DNA of 64,000 nucleotides from Anisodus tanguticus (Eukaryota > Streptophyta > Magnoliopsida > Solanales > Solanaceae): positions 23,894,501-23,958,500 of the forward strand of contig CM067539.1 in the NCBI GenBank assembly GCA_034509755.1, in the 5' to 3' direction. Made by a program: the position numbers and the translations under genes. How positions within the stretch are numbered: position 1 is the first letter of the stretch; each line of letters opens with the position of its first letter. Positions 1 to 12,880 of this stretch are shown here, piece by piece. Below the pieces are notes generated by a model that had not been told where the DNA came from, searched no databases, and was given only the letters and a program-made list of their open reading frames with translations.

Positions 1-606
1 CATAATGTAGTCATTTAGAGAGTTTTATTTATGGGGAGATTCTTCTCTGTACAATTATTATAGTTTTTATATTAATTTTTCAATATGTAGGTCACTTGAT
101 CAAATTCTATTCCAATATTATGCATTTTTAATATATATTTTTTGTTCTCTGACTTATCGTCTTTTAAAATTTACAATTATTAGCTTTCGTATGACGACTG
201 ATAATTTCGAACCAACATGTACACCACTATACTCAATTTATGTGTCCAGTTTTTTACACTAAAAGATGGATTTTTGCCATGATTTTAAAAATTATATTGT
301 ACAAAATTGCCTAACTTAAAGATCAGGAATTTTTTTTTAGTTTGTACATGATAACGAATAATGATGTTTGAAAATACAAAGATCTAAACTTGTAATATTT
401 GTATAATAAAATTTATATATATCAGAAATTAGTATAAAAAGCACAATAACTACTACTCCTAAATATTAAAAAGGAGTAATGGCATTTTTATTTCCTCAAC
501 TATTAGTAAATTTTAATTTTGATGCTTGTGATATATGGTTCAATATATTTAATCTTCAACAATTAAAATGTATGCTTTTGGTTTCCTTATGTAGGAAAGA
601 TGTTTG
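1..606. other. AT-rich intergenic DNA
   Basis: No gene or recognisable element seen. The stretch is strongly AT-rich with many poly-A/T runs, and the short open frame at 479-679 has no family features. It ends at the target-site duplication of the copia derivative that follows. Confidence 0.6.
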
Positions 607-902
607 TGAAATAAATAATTCCTTGATTATTTTCATTAATGAACGAGTATATATACAATTTACAATATTTATAATATGAAAAATCTCATTCCTATTCTAC
701 TCCCACATTCTATTTGTACAAGAATTCTACAATTATGGTAAGTGTACAATGTTAATTATATATAAATAATATGTTACCAAAATAGGGATATACACGGCTG
801 TGTATACCGTGTATATCACGGTTTCCCACTTGTCATGGGTTTCCGTGATATACACGTTATACACAAGGTATTGTATATCGTGTATATCCTTGTATATTTT
901 CA
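607..902 (-). repeat. 3' LTR of the 607-1952 copia derivative
   Basis: It is 296 bp and matches 1657-1952 at the same length with scattered substitutions. Read on the minus strand it starts TG and ends CA. A 23-bp inverted repeat with one mismatch (799-821 with 843-865, 21-nt loop) lies in what would be U3. Confidence 0.88.
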
Positions 903-1181
903 CACCCCCGCAGTCATAGCGGGCGATCGTCGTAAGCTGAGATTGTCCCTAAAATCTTCAAAGAGAACCGAGGGAAGACCCTTAGTGAAGATGTCTGCGA
1001 TTTGGTACCTAGAAGGGACATGGCAGACGCGTACTTATCCACGAGCTACCTTTTCGCGAACAAAGTGGATATCCATCTCGATGTGTTTAGTGCGATGATG
1101 TTGAACCGGATTACCAGAAAGATAGACCGCATTAATATTATTACAATAAACCAAGGTAGCTTTCTGAATGGGACAATGGAG

Positions 1182-1510
1182 TTATAAGAGAAGATTACGT
1201 AACCAACATGACTCAGACACCACATTGGCTACCCCTCGATACTCGGCCTCTGCACTGGAGCGTGATAATGTAGAATGTCGCTTGCCAGACCACGAGACCA
1301 AGTTATTACCAAGAAACATACAATAACCAGACGTGGAGGGACTGCGGGAGGAATTATGTGATGGAGGACTTGATGTGAGATTGAGTGAATTTTGAACAAT
1401 TCTGCCCACGTCGCATATTGGACGTTTTCCATCTCAAGAACAATAGGGATATGGTTCTTGATGTTGGAAACAATAAGGGCAGGACGAAACATGTTCTTTG
1501 ACATAGACAT
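1182..1510 (-). pseudogene. Fused gag N-terminus and RNase H remnant of copia
   Basis: From an ATG at about 1504-1510 on the minus strand the first part reads as a copia gag N-terminus, including NIKNHIPIVLEMENVQYATW, closely like the gag at 36135. Near position 1345 it switches to the end of the copia RNase H domain, in a different frame, with the hallmarks TSGYCMFLGNNLVSW, SRSSAEAEYRG and SCWLRNLLL. Everything from central gag to the first RNase H aspartate motif (YTDADW in the intact family) is deleted. The joint therefore encodes no working protein. Confidence 0.85.
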
Positions 1511-1656
1511 AACGAAAGAACAATAGATAAATAAGGGATTTGGAAGAAAATTTGGGAAGAGAGGAGGTAAGATGCATGGTTGCCGAGAATTTGACATGTA
1601 AACCGAGGCAGCGGAAGAGAGGAAAATCGGTAGAAGCACCTGGACTTCTGATACCA

Positions 1657-1952
1657 TGAAAGAAATAATCCCTTGATTATTTTCATTAATGAATGAGTAT
1701 ATATACAATTTACAATATCTATAATATGGAACATCCTATTCCTATTCTACTCCCACATTCTATTTGTACAAGAATTCTACAATTATGATAAGTGTACAAT
1801 GCTAATTATATACAAATAATATGTTACCAAAATAGGGATATACACATCTGTGTATACCGTGTGTATCACGGTTTCCCACTTGTCATGGGTTTCCGTGATA
1901 TACACGGTATACACACGGTATCGTATACCGTATATATCCTTGTATATTTTCA
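1657..1952 (-). repeat. 5' LTR of the 607-1952 copia derivative
   Basis: It is 296 bp and pairs with 607-902. The minus-strand CA terminus abuts the tRNA-Met primer binding site at about 1648-1656. The U3 hairpin is present at 1849-1871 and 1893-1915. Confidence 0.88.
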
Positions 1953-3294
1953 GTCTGGACTATTTTTAGAAATATATTACCTTTAAATATATATACGGAG
2001 TAACAGTGCAAGCTTAACATAACACATGTGTAATAAAATGATAAAATTCACAAGCAAATAGATTAAAATATATTTTTTAAATAATTAAAAGTTAATTTAA
2101 ATATATTTAATCAGAATCATAAAAGTTAAAACTAAAATTCATCAATAACTAACGGACTAAATTTCTTGAAAAGTCATACTAAAGGAAAGACATGATGTGG
2201 TTATCTCAAGAGTTAAAAGTCATATCATAAAACTAAATAAGACGGATACATTGCTATTTTCCACTATATCTAGCTAAGTGAATGACAAGTTCCTCAGTCA
2301 TCATGCGTCAAGCCTTTATAAGCACATACATGAATTAGTTTCGTACATTGAACATTGAACTTTCATTTTTTGGAGTTTAATACATAACTGTGAAAATGAA
2401 ACATAAAATCGACAAATATATTATATTACATATATAGAGGTGTGGGGTTGGGGTATGATTGAATCCTGAACATAAGATCAAATCAACTATGACGTACTAG
2501 TTTACATTATTTATATTCTTTTGAGGGAAAGCATATTAAGATGGTATTTGTTCATGTTCAGAAGATGAAATCAGAACAAAATGCTAAGTACTAGTACTAT
2601 ATTTTTTTGTGATGCAATGAAGTCACAGTATATATATGATACAAACCAGATGCTCCAGGAGTTCTTTCTATACAAAAAGGGGGGGAAATATTAGCGACGG
2701 ATAGTTTATGTTGGTTATCAGTAAATAATTAAAAATTTATGCTAATTTTATTTAAGAAATTATTAAAATTTATGAGCTATAAGTTATTTAGCAATGAATT
2801 AATGATGAATTTCATAGCTATTTTTTTTAGATTATTTAAAAAATAATATAGTAATTGCTATTATATAAGGTAAAATAGTCATTTAAAAATAAGATAGGTA
2901 ATCTATTATAACGGTATAAATTACACTCATGTTAGTATAACAATTATATATATATTTAGTATATACAAGTTGCATCTTTTTAATTAAAGCATGTTTAGTT
3001 GATTAACCAACATATATGGAAGTGAAAACGATAGAAGACAACATGAATTTATTTATTTTTGTTGAGGAAGTGGCAACTTGGCAATTGATGATATATATGT
3101 GCAATGACTGGTGGAAAAGTTGACAACTAAAACTTCAAAACTATTGTCTCTGAGTTTCTACTTTAAATATTTACATAAAGATCTTATTTAACTTGAAATT
3201 ATAAAAATTAAAAAAAAAACTAAATCAAGCACTAAGGAACCTAAAATCTCGTTTAAATTTTAAAGCAAATGTTAGGATTGGTCAGAAGTGTGGC

Positions 3295-3480
3295 TATATT
3301 TTACCTTTTGCTTTTCTGGATTCCTGATGGATTTTGGAATTAGATTTGGGGGCATATATCTTGTACCTTGATTCTTATTTTCGTCTATAATAATTTATGG
3401 CTTTCTTTAATTGTTGCCATAATTGGAAGCTGAAAAATTAATACAACACAAGAACATTCCCTCTGTTAAGAATTTTTGGC
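3295..3480. repeat. First copy of a diverged direct duplication
   Basis: Shares an ordered series of blocks with 5095-5275: a poly-pyrimidine start, GGATTTTGGAATTAGAT, TTGTACCTT, a block around ATGGCTTTCTTTAATTG, and TGTTAAGAATTT near the end. The blocks are separated by indels. The origin is unknown; it may be a fragment of a duplicated gene or an unrecognised repeat. Confidence 0.6.
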
Positions 3481-4239
3481 CATATGGGTAAAAATGTTAC
3501 ATTGCTTACTAGCAAGAATATCTGCTTAATTAAAAGATTAATACTAATACTAGGGGTCGTTTGGTTTTGGAAGCAAATTTATATAAGAATTACTAATAAT
3601 ATGTGGATGGTAATGCAGAGATTAGTAATGCCCGAAGATTAGGAACAGACTCAGTTGGATGATTCTCATCATAAGCTCACGTGCAATGCATTCCCAAAAT
3701 TTGCTCAGTTATATCTTCTTTCAGTTTCCTCTTTCTTCTTTTTTATCATTTTATTTTCTAGGTTAAAGTACATTAATAGTATAAAATAATTTACATTGTC
3801 TATAAGTAACTTAGAACATATTTGATATTGTTGCTCTTATCAAAGTGGTTTTGTTTTGCACATTTTAAGTTTTAAATTTCTATGATCTTAATTCTGAGTC
3901 TTCAATTATGAACACCTGACACTGGCTTTCCGTTTTTTTTTACTCCGCTCCATGTGAAGCTACCCAAAAAGGACCAAGAAAGGTAGCCTTTTATCCCCTC
4001 TGATTATTTTTTTCGAAATTTTGTCAAACTTTCTGGGTTTTTTTTTTCGAAATTTTGTCAAACTTTCTGGCTTTTTAAAAAAAATAAAATTCGTTTTCTT
4101 TTTTTCTCGTCGAATTTTGCATCTTTTTGTTCTCAATGACGAGGTCCTTCACACATTGGAATTAGCCAAGGTGTTGGGGCCGCAGAGGCAGAAGAAGCAA
4201 AAAATTGGGTGGATTGCCTTCGGACGGGCTGGTGTTTAA

Positions 4240-4790
4240 TCTTTCCCCTACTTCTCATATAATGAAAATTTATGGGTAAAAATATTATTTATTTACGGGT
4301 TTACTAAATCAAAAATTCTAAGAAAAACAATTCGCAAAGCAAAATTTTCATAAAAAATATTTCTATTCGGTCAAAGTTATATAGAGATTATGCCTTAAGA
4401 GACATAGTTTCTATGTAACTAAATTTTGCCTTCAGGCGTAGTTACATAGAAACTATGCCCCTTAAGGCATAATCTCTATACAACTTTAGCCGAATAGGCA
4501 TAATTTCTATGAAAGCTTGCCTTGCGATTTTTTTTCTTTTTAACTCTAATGGGATTCGAACCTACAACCTTGGAGATATTTTCGGAGGCATAATTACATA
4601 GAAACTATGTCCCTTGAGGCATAATTTCTATGCAACTTTAACCGAATAGACATATTTTCTAATGAAATCTTGCCTCAAGGATATTTTTATCCTTTTTAAA
4701 CCGAATGACAAAAATTAAAGATCACCAATTTGAGGAGCAAAAATTAAAGACCACCCTAAAAATAAGGGCAATCGTGCGAATTGGCCGAGA
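4240..4790. repeat. Inverted-repeat (MITE-like) element
   Basis: Blocks such as AGGCATAATTTCTATG recur in both orientations around a centre near 4440-4500 (for example 4368-4420 against 4596-4650), so the region can fold back on itself. The right end reads GCAAAAATTAAAGACCACCC and GGGCAATCGTGCGAATTGGC. I recall similar text as a common Solanaceae repeat. Exact termini and target-site duplication were not found. Confidence 0.5.
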
Positions 4791-4836
4791 AGAAGTATAT
4801 AGTCAACGTTCAATTAAGCCTAATATTTTGATACAA

Positions 4837-4839
<3 letters not shown>

Positions 4840-4874
<35 letters not shown>
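4840..4874. repeat. (TA)n microsatellite
   Basis: About 17 uninterrupted TA dinucleotides. Confidence 0.95.
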
Positions 4875-4878
<4 letters not shown>

Positions 4879-5094
4879 ACTTCAATTTTGAATTCATAAT
4901 TTCAAAAGTTCAACAGGTTGAACCCAAGAATTTAAATCACATCTGCAGTGTGTTTCAAATTTCATCCTATGTTCGTCCAACCATATAGGATCAAGAAGAA
5001 GAAGAGGAGAATGTAGAACGTAAGCATTTGCATGATATTGTAAGGGATAATTGGCAATTTAGGACATGAACTCTGTTAGACTACATTAAACTAG

Positions 5095-5275
5095 TTTCTT
5101 TGTTTCCTTTTCGCTTTCTGAATTCCAAATGGATTTGGAATTAGATATTGTACCTTTGGATAAGAATTTAAAGCATCCATGACTTCCTTTTGATATTGCC
5201 TTAATTCGAGAATTGAATAATTAATAGTACCACAAAGTATATTCGCTTTGTTAAGAATTTGGTGCTCTCGTTGGG
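5095..5275. repeat. Second copy of a diverged direct duplication
   Basis: Same orientation as 3295-3480, about 1.8 kb downstream, with the same order of blocks (AAATGGATTTGGAATTAGAT, TTGTACCTTTGG, TTGTTAAGAATTTGG). It lies beyond the 3' end of the SURP/G-patch gene. Confidence 0.6.
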
Positions 5276-5792
5276 GATTTCCTACACTGCCACTATAATT
5301 ACTTTAGAGGTTTTGACTTTTGTTCTCCTTTAGACAACGATCTTTCAAACAGCAAAGTACTTTTGTATAGTTATAGCAGATTATTATGGTTTAACGTCAC
5401 TAATTATGCAATTTCTGAAAATGTAAAATATAGTTCCAAAAAAGTGAAGGATTTACTATATGACTTCATACATCAAAAGCTAAGTGTGCTACCCTCATAT
5501 TCAGGACGATAGAGCAGAATAGCATAGGCTACTTTGAAGACGAAACTTTTTGTGGCTTTGATATATTGCTGTAGACATGTTCAAGTGAAAACTTTGAATA
5601 AACAAGAGGCGTCGAAAGATATATTGGAGTTCAAACCACATGTCATTTTCAATGTCTTAGATACAACGAATTCAAACTTGTAGTAGCAGTATTTAGACCA
5701 GAATAACATCAACTTCCAAATACTTGTCGAAACTATAACAAACTCTTTACTCCAATACAGAGGTTGAGTAGAAGGCCAGCTTGCAAATTGCT

Positions 5793-8700
5793 TCAGTAGT
5801 ATGCTTTCCGCGGATTGTTCTGCAAAAAACACATGTAACAGCCTTAGTCCCAGTTATGATGAAAATTTAAAACATTGATTCTCCTCCATCCACCCCTCTG
5901 CTCTTTCTAAACCGAAAAACAAATTCCCAAAGAGAGAACGAACCGAAAGTCCTTGTGGCAATAGTTTATACACAAATACACTGCCTAAGCAGGATCCTCC
6001 TGTTAGGTGACAAGATACTTTGTGGTCATGTGGTCTAGACACAGTGGAGGAAAGGATTTTATCTTCGACTCATAAAGCTTATATTGCTTTCACTTAGGAG
6101 GCGATGCCAAGATGGTTCCTTGAGTTTTCTTCTCATATACTACTGTTTTCTTTTTTTTCTTTTCCCTTAATACAAAACCTGAATCAATCAGATTTCAGAG
6201 TGCTTTGCTGAATAAATAACAAACTAATAAAAAGGAGAAGCTCCCAACCATAAAAGAAAGTTCAATTATAAAGGAGATAAAGCACATACCAATGGATTTG
6301 GCCTGTACTTGTAGCCTAGCATCATTCGTTTCTTGTATTGCTCATAGATATCATCTTCTGGAATGACCTCCCCGGGTTGAGAAGCACCAACACCTAAGTT
6401 ATTTGATTTTACACTGCCGGCCGTGATTGGATCTGCAATACCACTTTTTGAGCTTCCTAGCCCTTCACCTGCAGTTTCTCATAAAGATTAAACTCCATCA
6501 GAATTTGTGGCTTCTAACTCCTAAACATGAACTATTTGCATCTCAAGGACTAGTAATTTGTGACTACGAAATCATTAAAACTACCTACATAGATGTGCTT
6601 GACTTGCATACCAAAGCAAAAGTTTTCAAGAAATTCTAAGCATTGGCAACACAAAATATACAATATCAGAACTTCAACTACAAGTCCCAAAAAGTTTACA
6701 GCAAGCTAGTAGCCAAAACAACTTGCTACAAAGGGTGCATTTATGCACTTGAATAAACAAGATGGGGTGGGGATGCGCCTCAGACTGAGGGTAGCCTCAT
6801 CGAGCGCAGAACAAACCCAACTGCTAACCTCATTCCCCTTCAACCTCAATAGAAGACTCTTAAAATTGAATAGCCCTGCCCCTAAGTAAAGGTCTAATAA
6901 AAGAAGGAAATCCTCCTTTTCCTCTAAAATGTACCAGACCAAGTTATTTGCACCCGACCCGGTCCATGTTTTCCTAGAGGGGGGATATACCTTCTCTCCA
7001 ACCCATTTTCGACAGAAGTTTGTGGCCAATATTATCAGCTTGTATTTTTGATCTTTCTGCCGCTTCTATGGCAGCTTTCCGAGCAGCAGCATCATTGCAG
7101 GTAGACAAAAACTTAGCAAGCTCTTCAGGCGGGATATAGTCTCCCATATGATGACCCTTCTTTCCTGGAACTGCAACTGAAAGTAAGACATCAGAAGAAT
7201 TACATATGTTTTAATAAACAATACCTGCATCTATTTTGAGCTCAGATACCTGAGATTCTAAAGTTGACAGGAAGATCAGAACATTGATACAGCGGAATAG
7301 ACTAAAATTAGTGACCAACCTTGGAGAGAAGCAGGCGGAGGCATCTCATCTTTTGATGATCTCGGCGCCCTCAGCTTCTCTTCTTGTGCAGCTTTCTTCA
7401 TGTAATATTCCATCATCGCTATTGGATCTGACCCCAATGGACCGCTTGGATGACCTGAAAAGACAAAATATCAGTATGAGACCAACCATAACTGACAACC
7501 TTTTCATCAAAATTACATGAATTCCATCATTCAATGGACTTCTGAAAATATGACCATCTGATTGGCCAATCACATAGCCCAGATGAGATTAAATTTTCCA
7601 AGGTAGGAATCCAGTTCTTCAAAATCTGTAGCTTTAGGGGCACAAAAAGTCTCTTGAGGGTTTTTTATTTAATAAATGATGTATGCATCGGTCACCTCGT
7701 AAATGAGAACTATACATCGGAAAGGTCACACAAATTCAAATTCATTGGAAAGGTTGTAACAACTTTCCCTCCCTCTTTAAATTGGATGTCCAAATTCTTT
7801 TGCATCCATTCTACATTAATATCTGCTTCTTGAAAGAGAAACTCTTACTTTTAACTTAAATTTGCATAAATAAACTTAATTCGTATGAACCTATACACAT
7901 ACATTGTATACAAACCGACACATATACATATATACATTGATAGGTCAGACTTGTCTGCTACTTCTCTCAAACTGAATTCGATTCTCCATTTTTTGCTCTG
8001 GAAAAAAGGTATTCCAAATACGGTACAAAGCAAGTGCTGATAGTACAATAAAATACAGATTCCTCTAACACATTTAAACAATCAACTAACTCAACTCTGC
8101 GATACTCCTACTGCTAGTCATCAAGCCGAAAGCAAAACATTTAACATGGGACAGGAGTAGATTTTTGGACAAGGATTCTTCATAACTTAATGTTTGAATG
8201 CACACGGGGAAACATACACACTTCAGAAGATATATGGATATTAACAAAATCACTCACATATGATCTCTGCTCCTGAGGTTTGCCCAATCACATACAAGGT
8301 TTTTTACCATTTATTCTGAATATACCTCCCTACTCATAGTAAATATAAATAATTTCAATCACAGGATTCAGGGGAATGAACAGCTGAGTACATCATACTA
8401 AACTTTTGGAGAATAAACACGCATGCATGAGACTAGCACAACAACATCTACTTCCAATGCCAAAAAAGTTGGGAGAAGCTGGACAAATTAAAGAGTGACT
8501 TTCTTTTGGATGCAAACAGGGTGAAGTCATTTCATCCAAGGGAAATGGTCTACAGTAAGTTGGTTTTAAAAACTTGCACTTGCATAGCGGAGGTCTGCTT
8601 TTAAATGGCTATGGAGGTAAACAACAAGAAGAAGAAGAATGGTGGAACGAAGTTTAGTGAAAATATATAACAGGATATTAAATCTGATTTGTGGGAACTG

Positions 8701-11700
8701 TGGAAACATATTAGAAGTTTATGGGATGAATTCAGATGTATGTTAAACTTTTAAGGTAGGTGATGGTAGTAAAATCTACTTCAGGCAGGATGCTTGACTG
8801 GGTCATTAACCACTAAAGACAAGTTCCAGAATTGTATTGCTTTGCTCAAAATTCTATAGTGACAGTAAAAAAATGCAGAAAAAGCATCAAAGCTGGGCTT
8901 TCAAGAGGAGTTGCAATGATTTGGAAGCAGAAAGAATGGCTTCATTGTCATAAGAAGTAGAAAGTAGAAACACATCAACTTCTATCTGAAGAACCTGATT
9001 CACTAAAATGGATCAGCGTTGCTGCGGGAAGTTCTCAGTTAAATGAGAGCTTGAATGTCCCTGCAGATCAGTATAAGACATGGTCATGGAGAATAATTTG
9101 TTGAACATGTGTTCCATCAAATTTAGCTTGTTGAGTTGGATTGCAGCATCTGAAGCTCTCTTAATTCAGGTAAATATCAAAGGGGCTATGAATGTGGGTT
9201 TTAGGTGCTACATATGTAAAAAGGAAGTGGAAGATATAATAACCTCCTTCTAAATTGTCAGTGACATTCCACATTTGGAGTGTTTTGGAGTTAAATGAGC
9301 TATGACTAAGACAGTCAAAGAAACTACTCTTGTACTGGAAAAGAGAACGGCTTGGCAAGGCAAGAAGGAAGTTTTCGGAGACTCGCCAGCTTGCATCTGA
9401 TGAACCATTTGGCAAAAGAGAAATGAAAGATATTGTGAGGGCCAAAATGGAGTCAACCTGGTAGAAAATACAGATGTATGTTGCTCTTAGAAGCTTTGTG
9501 TAACTGGAAGATGTCTCAGGAACAGATAAACTGAGAGATTCCATTAGCTCCTTGCAGGACTAGCAATGCCCATATTGTAATCCTTAGGCAACCTACTGCA
9601 CAATCTTAGTGCAGTTTCAGTTGTTCAATAAAATTTAAGTCTTTTACTTGCCCCAAAAAAGGCGGAATAGCACAACATTCTACCACCTTTTTAAGGAGCA
9701 TAGAAATAAGTGTTTTGAAGAAGAAGAAGAAGAATGATCCAATTTCAATTAACCCAAGAACCACTATTCTCTTCTTACTACTCTAACCTCACTAGGAAAC
9801 TGATCTGCCGTAATAAACTTGTGTATGGTAACCTTTATTCACAAATCTAGGTGCAAAAGCAAATTCTCCATTATATGTCATCACATTACACCCAGATCAC
9901 AGTAGCGTAACTAATCAAAACAAAATCAGTGTTGTCAAAGCCGCACTTAAAGCGCGCTTAAGTCCTGAAGCGAGGGGCAAAACATGTTGAGTGTTTCGCC
10001 TCGCCTAGCGGGCAATTCAGTGTCGTCAACAAGGCTCTAAGGCATACTTTTCCTTGCCAATGATATTTCACTTCATCGTAATTACTTAACTTCTTCGTCC
10101 ATCTATTTGTTATTCATGCTTATAATTATTAGTCTTGGACTACACATACATATTTGTATTTTTTCTCCATTTGCACCTTTCTTCATTAAAGCCCACGCTT
10201 TATTTGCGCTTAAAGCTCCAACGGTCCTTAAGAGCTTTTTTTTGCTCTTCGACTTTGATAACACTTGACAAAATGCCAGGACAATATATATACGTATACA
10301 GAATCACATATAAATGACATTACCAGATTTTCCAACCGACTCTGAAGAACTTGTATTCTCTGTTGCCCCATACAATGCTGATGCAGGAATTTGGTAATTC
10401 AAATGCTGCTGATGTGACCTATGAGAACTGCTTGTTGAACTAGGAGTCGCAGTACTAGTAACTCCTACTGCATCAAAGGCCAATCAAGTAAATAATATGG
10501 AAGAATCACGGCAAACAAACGTCATGTTGATCAAGCGAAGCCAGATGAATTAGACAATAGATGCAAAAAACGAAGTTGGTGATTTAGTTAGATAACCTCA
10601 AGCTGCTCAGCTAAATGTGGGCACGGGCGCACGCAACACATATAAACACAGTACATAAAATGCATATGACCAGCTGAATGCCTTGTTGAAAATATTGTAA
10701 CCTCCAACCACTTCACACACACTCATAGGACTTCAAATTTTAATTTAGTTAATTTCTTTCCTCAAAAGAGGACACACCTAGAGCCAATCTAAGAGAGAGC
10801 ACATGAAAAGAATGGAACGAACAACTAAATCTAGCTTCCTAAAAGGAAAAGACAACTCTTACTACCCAGTCACATTTTTGTATATATAAAAGTCAAGAGT
10901 ACCAGAGCAGCTTTACCGAGTTTAGTGCTACAATTACTGAAAATTAACTGCTTGCAGAAATAAACAAAAAAGCTAGCAACAGTCTGCACTACTTTACTGG
11001 AAAGCTAATTAGGCTTGTGCCAGCAATATATGCATGTTGAGAAATTTTACTCACCATTATGTGATGTTTGGACATCGCTGGTCTGTGATAGAGCCTTTTC
11101 CTCTTCACAAAGTCGATATTCATAGTACTTGTAATCAGGACAGCTTTCATCAAATAAGAACCTGCAAGTAGATCAAATGTCATAAAAAATATTCAAAAAC
11201 AAATTTTCTTTTTCCCTGGGGAGAGAGAAATCAAATGATTGACCATTACGCATACATAATAGGGTTTAGATAAAATCTCCAGTAAAGTGAACTCATTTAG
11301 ATAAAACTCTAAAAGAGACCAATGATTTTGGCAAAGAAAGAGCTACCAAACACCAACACAGAGAATTAAACGAACAAGGGGAAGGGAAGAACAAGAAGTG
11401 ATCACCAGTTCTTAAGAGGGTGAGGTGACAATAAAAGAAGCCAATAGATGCAACAAAACTCATGGATGCGAGGACATGTGACCACAATTGCACTTACTGA
11501 GAAGACAGAACAAACCATGACAATCTACACCATAAGAAAAATCAACGTCAAGGAAATTATGTGACTATTCCACACAAAGAAACAACAAAGATTCTAATTC
11601 ATACTTAAATGGTGTGTCTCCTGGATTCTTTTGGCGTGTGATATGCTCAAACTGCCTTCCATTCTTGGCCACGAAACTTGCTAATTTGTCTGCAACTTTC

Positions 11701-12356
11701 TTCACTGTTGGATCACTTGGGAGATTCGGTGCTGCATGTCACTTAAAGAACTGATTAATACCAAGAGCATGAACAAGTGAATGTAAATTACTCTTGTAGC
11801 CGCATTTTCCAAATCTTTCATTGGACATCTCTTTCCACCAATGTTGGTAGGGACTTAAGGTATAAGCTGCACGATCAGACAAGAGTAACTCAAGAATGTC
11901 TAGCCCTTCTTATCCACAATGCCTAGAGAATATCCTCAAAGTACAAAACAAAATGGTAATTTTTTTACTAATGAAGGGCTTCGAGAATTTGCAACATAAG
12001 GCTTCAATGACAGAGAAGTAGCAAATGAGAACCACGTCACCAGTTGCGCAAGACATTAGGTGAGTTATGTGGTTCAACCAAAAGAAATCACCTCATACGT
12101 CACCACCAGAGAAAGCAAATTCTCGAAATGGACAAGAACTAAGACCATTCCATGAATTCTCGAAATCCCTAGGCTATAATAACAAGTCCTTGAAAAGTGA
12201 GACGGATTCCTAAATCAAGCTAGCAAACGGAAAATTAAAGAAAGGGAAATACATAGCTACTATGAATGCTGTTCCAAGAACCAACATGTGATAACATGAC
12301 TCATGAGCAAAACTATACTTTATTTACCGAGACAGTGAGTGAGAGAGGGAGGGAGG

Positions 12357-12398
<42 letters not shown>

Positions 12399-12865
12399 AA
12401 GAGGAGATATCATCAACAAAATTCCAATGTTTGTAATAAGTATTTACCAACATCAATCTCTTTAAGAGGCTGGTGCAGAGAACGAAGTTCCCCCACCCTC
12501 TGCCGTTTAATTGGCCCATCTCCTGAAGAATTCCCAGCATCTTTTTCATCTTCATCATCCTCATCTTCACCTAGCTTAACAGAAGGTGCAGCTATTTTGG
12601 ACTTCTGTTTCAGGCTGAATGCAAGTTTCCCACCTGAAGAAGCAGCTGTAGTAGTTTTCCGTGAAGCATTAGCTTTAAATTCCAAGCTTGGCTTACTAAT
12701 GACGGCCTTCGGAGTTGAAGCTCCCAATACACTGGAGGTTGTCTTAGACTCTTTTGCAGAGGCACCCTTCACCTTCTCCTTTTCCTTCTCCTGTTGGAGC
12801 TGTTTGAACCTCTCCATGAAAGAACCATCATTGACAAATAAGGTAGAATCTGTTGGCTTCTCCAT
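5793..12865 (-). CDS. SURP and G-patch domain protein (splicing-factor-like)
   Basis: Eight coding exons on the minus strand: 12448-12865, 11605-11731, 11055-11161, 10324-10467, 7320-7454, 6991-7176, 6290-6468 and 5793-5819. All introns are GT-AG, phases join, and the sum is 1323 bases: 440 codons and TGA. The protein opens MEKPTDSTLFVNDGSFMERF, then a Lys/Ser-rich and acidic stretch. A SURP module lies at about residues 140-190 (DPTVKKVADKLASFVAKNG; QFEHITRQKNPGDTPFKFLF), then a Ser/Gln linker. A G-patch lies near residues 360-405 (GHKLLSKMGWREGEGLGSS). It ends YEQYKKRMMLGYKYRPNPL plus NNPRKAYY. From memory this is the layout of the plant SUGP1-like family (Arabidopsis At3g52120 type), nuclear proteins thought to act in pre-mRNA splicing through a DEAH helicase contact. 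I chose the ATG at 12865 because upstream in-frame codons lack an ATG. The 2.9-kb fourth intron holds an L1 remnant and a MITE. Confidence 0.92.
8440..9660 (+). mobile_element. L1-type LINE remnant in intron 4 of the SURP/G-patch gene
   Basis: Oriented opposite to the host gene. The plus strand retains degraded L1 pol text: a KVGDGSKIYFRQDAW-like block near 8750-8800, and a C-terminal zinc-binding block reading FRCYICKKEVEDI near 9200-9240. Stops and frameshifts interrupt both. The 3' end carries a TGTTCAATAAAATTTAAGTC-like segment and a short A-run at about 9655-9660. No clear target-site duplication was found, and the 5' boundary is approximate. Confidence 0.6.
9928..10265. mobile_element. 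MITE with 15-bp terminal inverted repeats
   Basis: 338 bp in intron 4 of the SURP/G-patch gene. The left end AGTGTTGTCAAAGCC is the reverse complement of the right end GACTTTGATAACACT with two mismatches. Subterminal blocks are also inverted (CTTAAAGCGCGCTTAAG against TTTGCGCTTAAAGCTCC). No coding capacity. Flanking 8-mers are not identical, so the superfamily is not settled. Confidence 0.7.
12336..12408. repeat. (GA)n / (GGGA)n microsatellite
   Basis: A purine tract on the plus strand, within the first coding intron of the SURP/G-patch gene. The pre-mRNA therefore carries a long pyrimidine (CU) tract about 40-110 nt downstream of the donor at 12447. Confidence 0.92.
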
Positions 12866-12880
12866 TGGCAAAAAAGACAA

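Larger units (their letters stand above)
607..1952 (-). mobile_element. Ty1/copia LTR retrotransposon, internal-deletion derivative
   Basis: Two 296-bp LTRs (607-902 and 1657-1952) flank only 754 bp of internal DNA. On the minus strand the primer binding site TGGTATCAG lies directly inside the LTR at about 1648-1656 and matches the 3' end of plant initiator tRNA-Met. A G-rich polypurine-like stretch lies inside the other LTR, near 903-925. The flanking 5-mers are gtttg (602-606) and gtctg (1953-1957), a target-site duplication with one mismatch. The interior joins the N-terminus of gag to the end of RNase H, so protease, integrase and most of reverse transcriptase are missing. Protein similarity to the element at 35624-40807 places it in a related family. 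It could only move with proteins supplied by another copy. Confidence 0.9.
1953..5470. other. Intergenic DNA, no gene recognised
   Basis: AT-rich, with no coding family recognised on either strand. It contains a diverged direct duplication (3295-3480 and 5095-5275), an inverted-repeat element (about 4240-4790) and a TA microsatellite (4840-4874). The short open frame at 4021-4239 is Phe/Lys-rich from poly-T and poly-A tracts and is not credible. Confidence 0.55.

Noticed and set aside
479..679. 66-codon frame near the left edge
   Set aside because: It runs through the LTR boundary at 607 and has no family features.
6706..7029. 107-codon minus-strand frame as a separate gene
   Set aside because: It begins in the wrong frame of exon 6 of the SURP/G-patch gene and reads on into the intron past the donor at 6990.
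9161..9544. 127-codon minus-strand frame in intron 4
   Set aside because: Antisense of the plus-strand L1 zinc-binding remnant.
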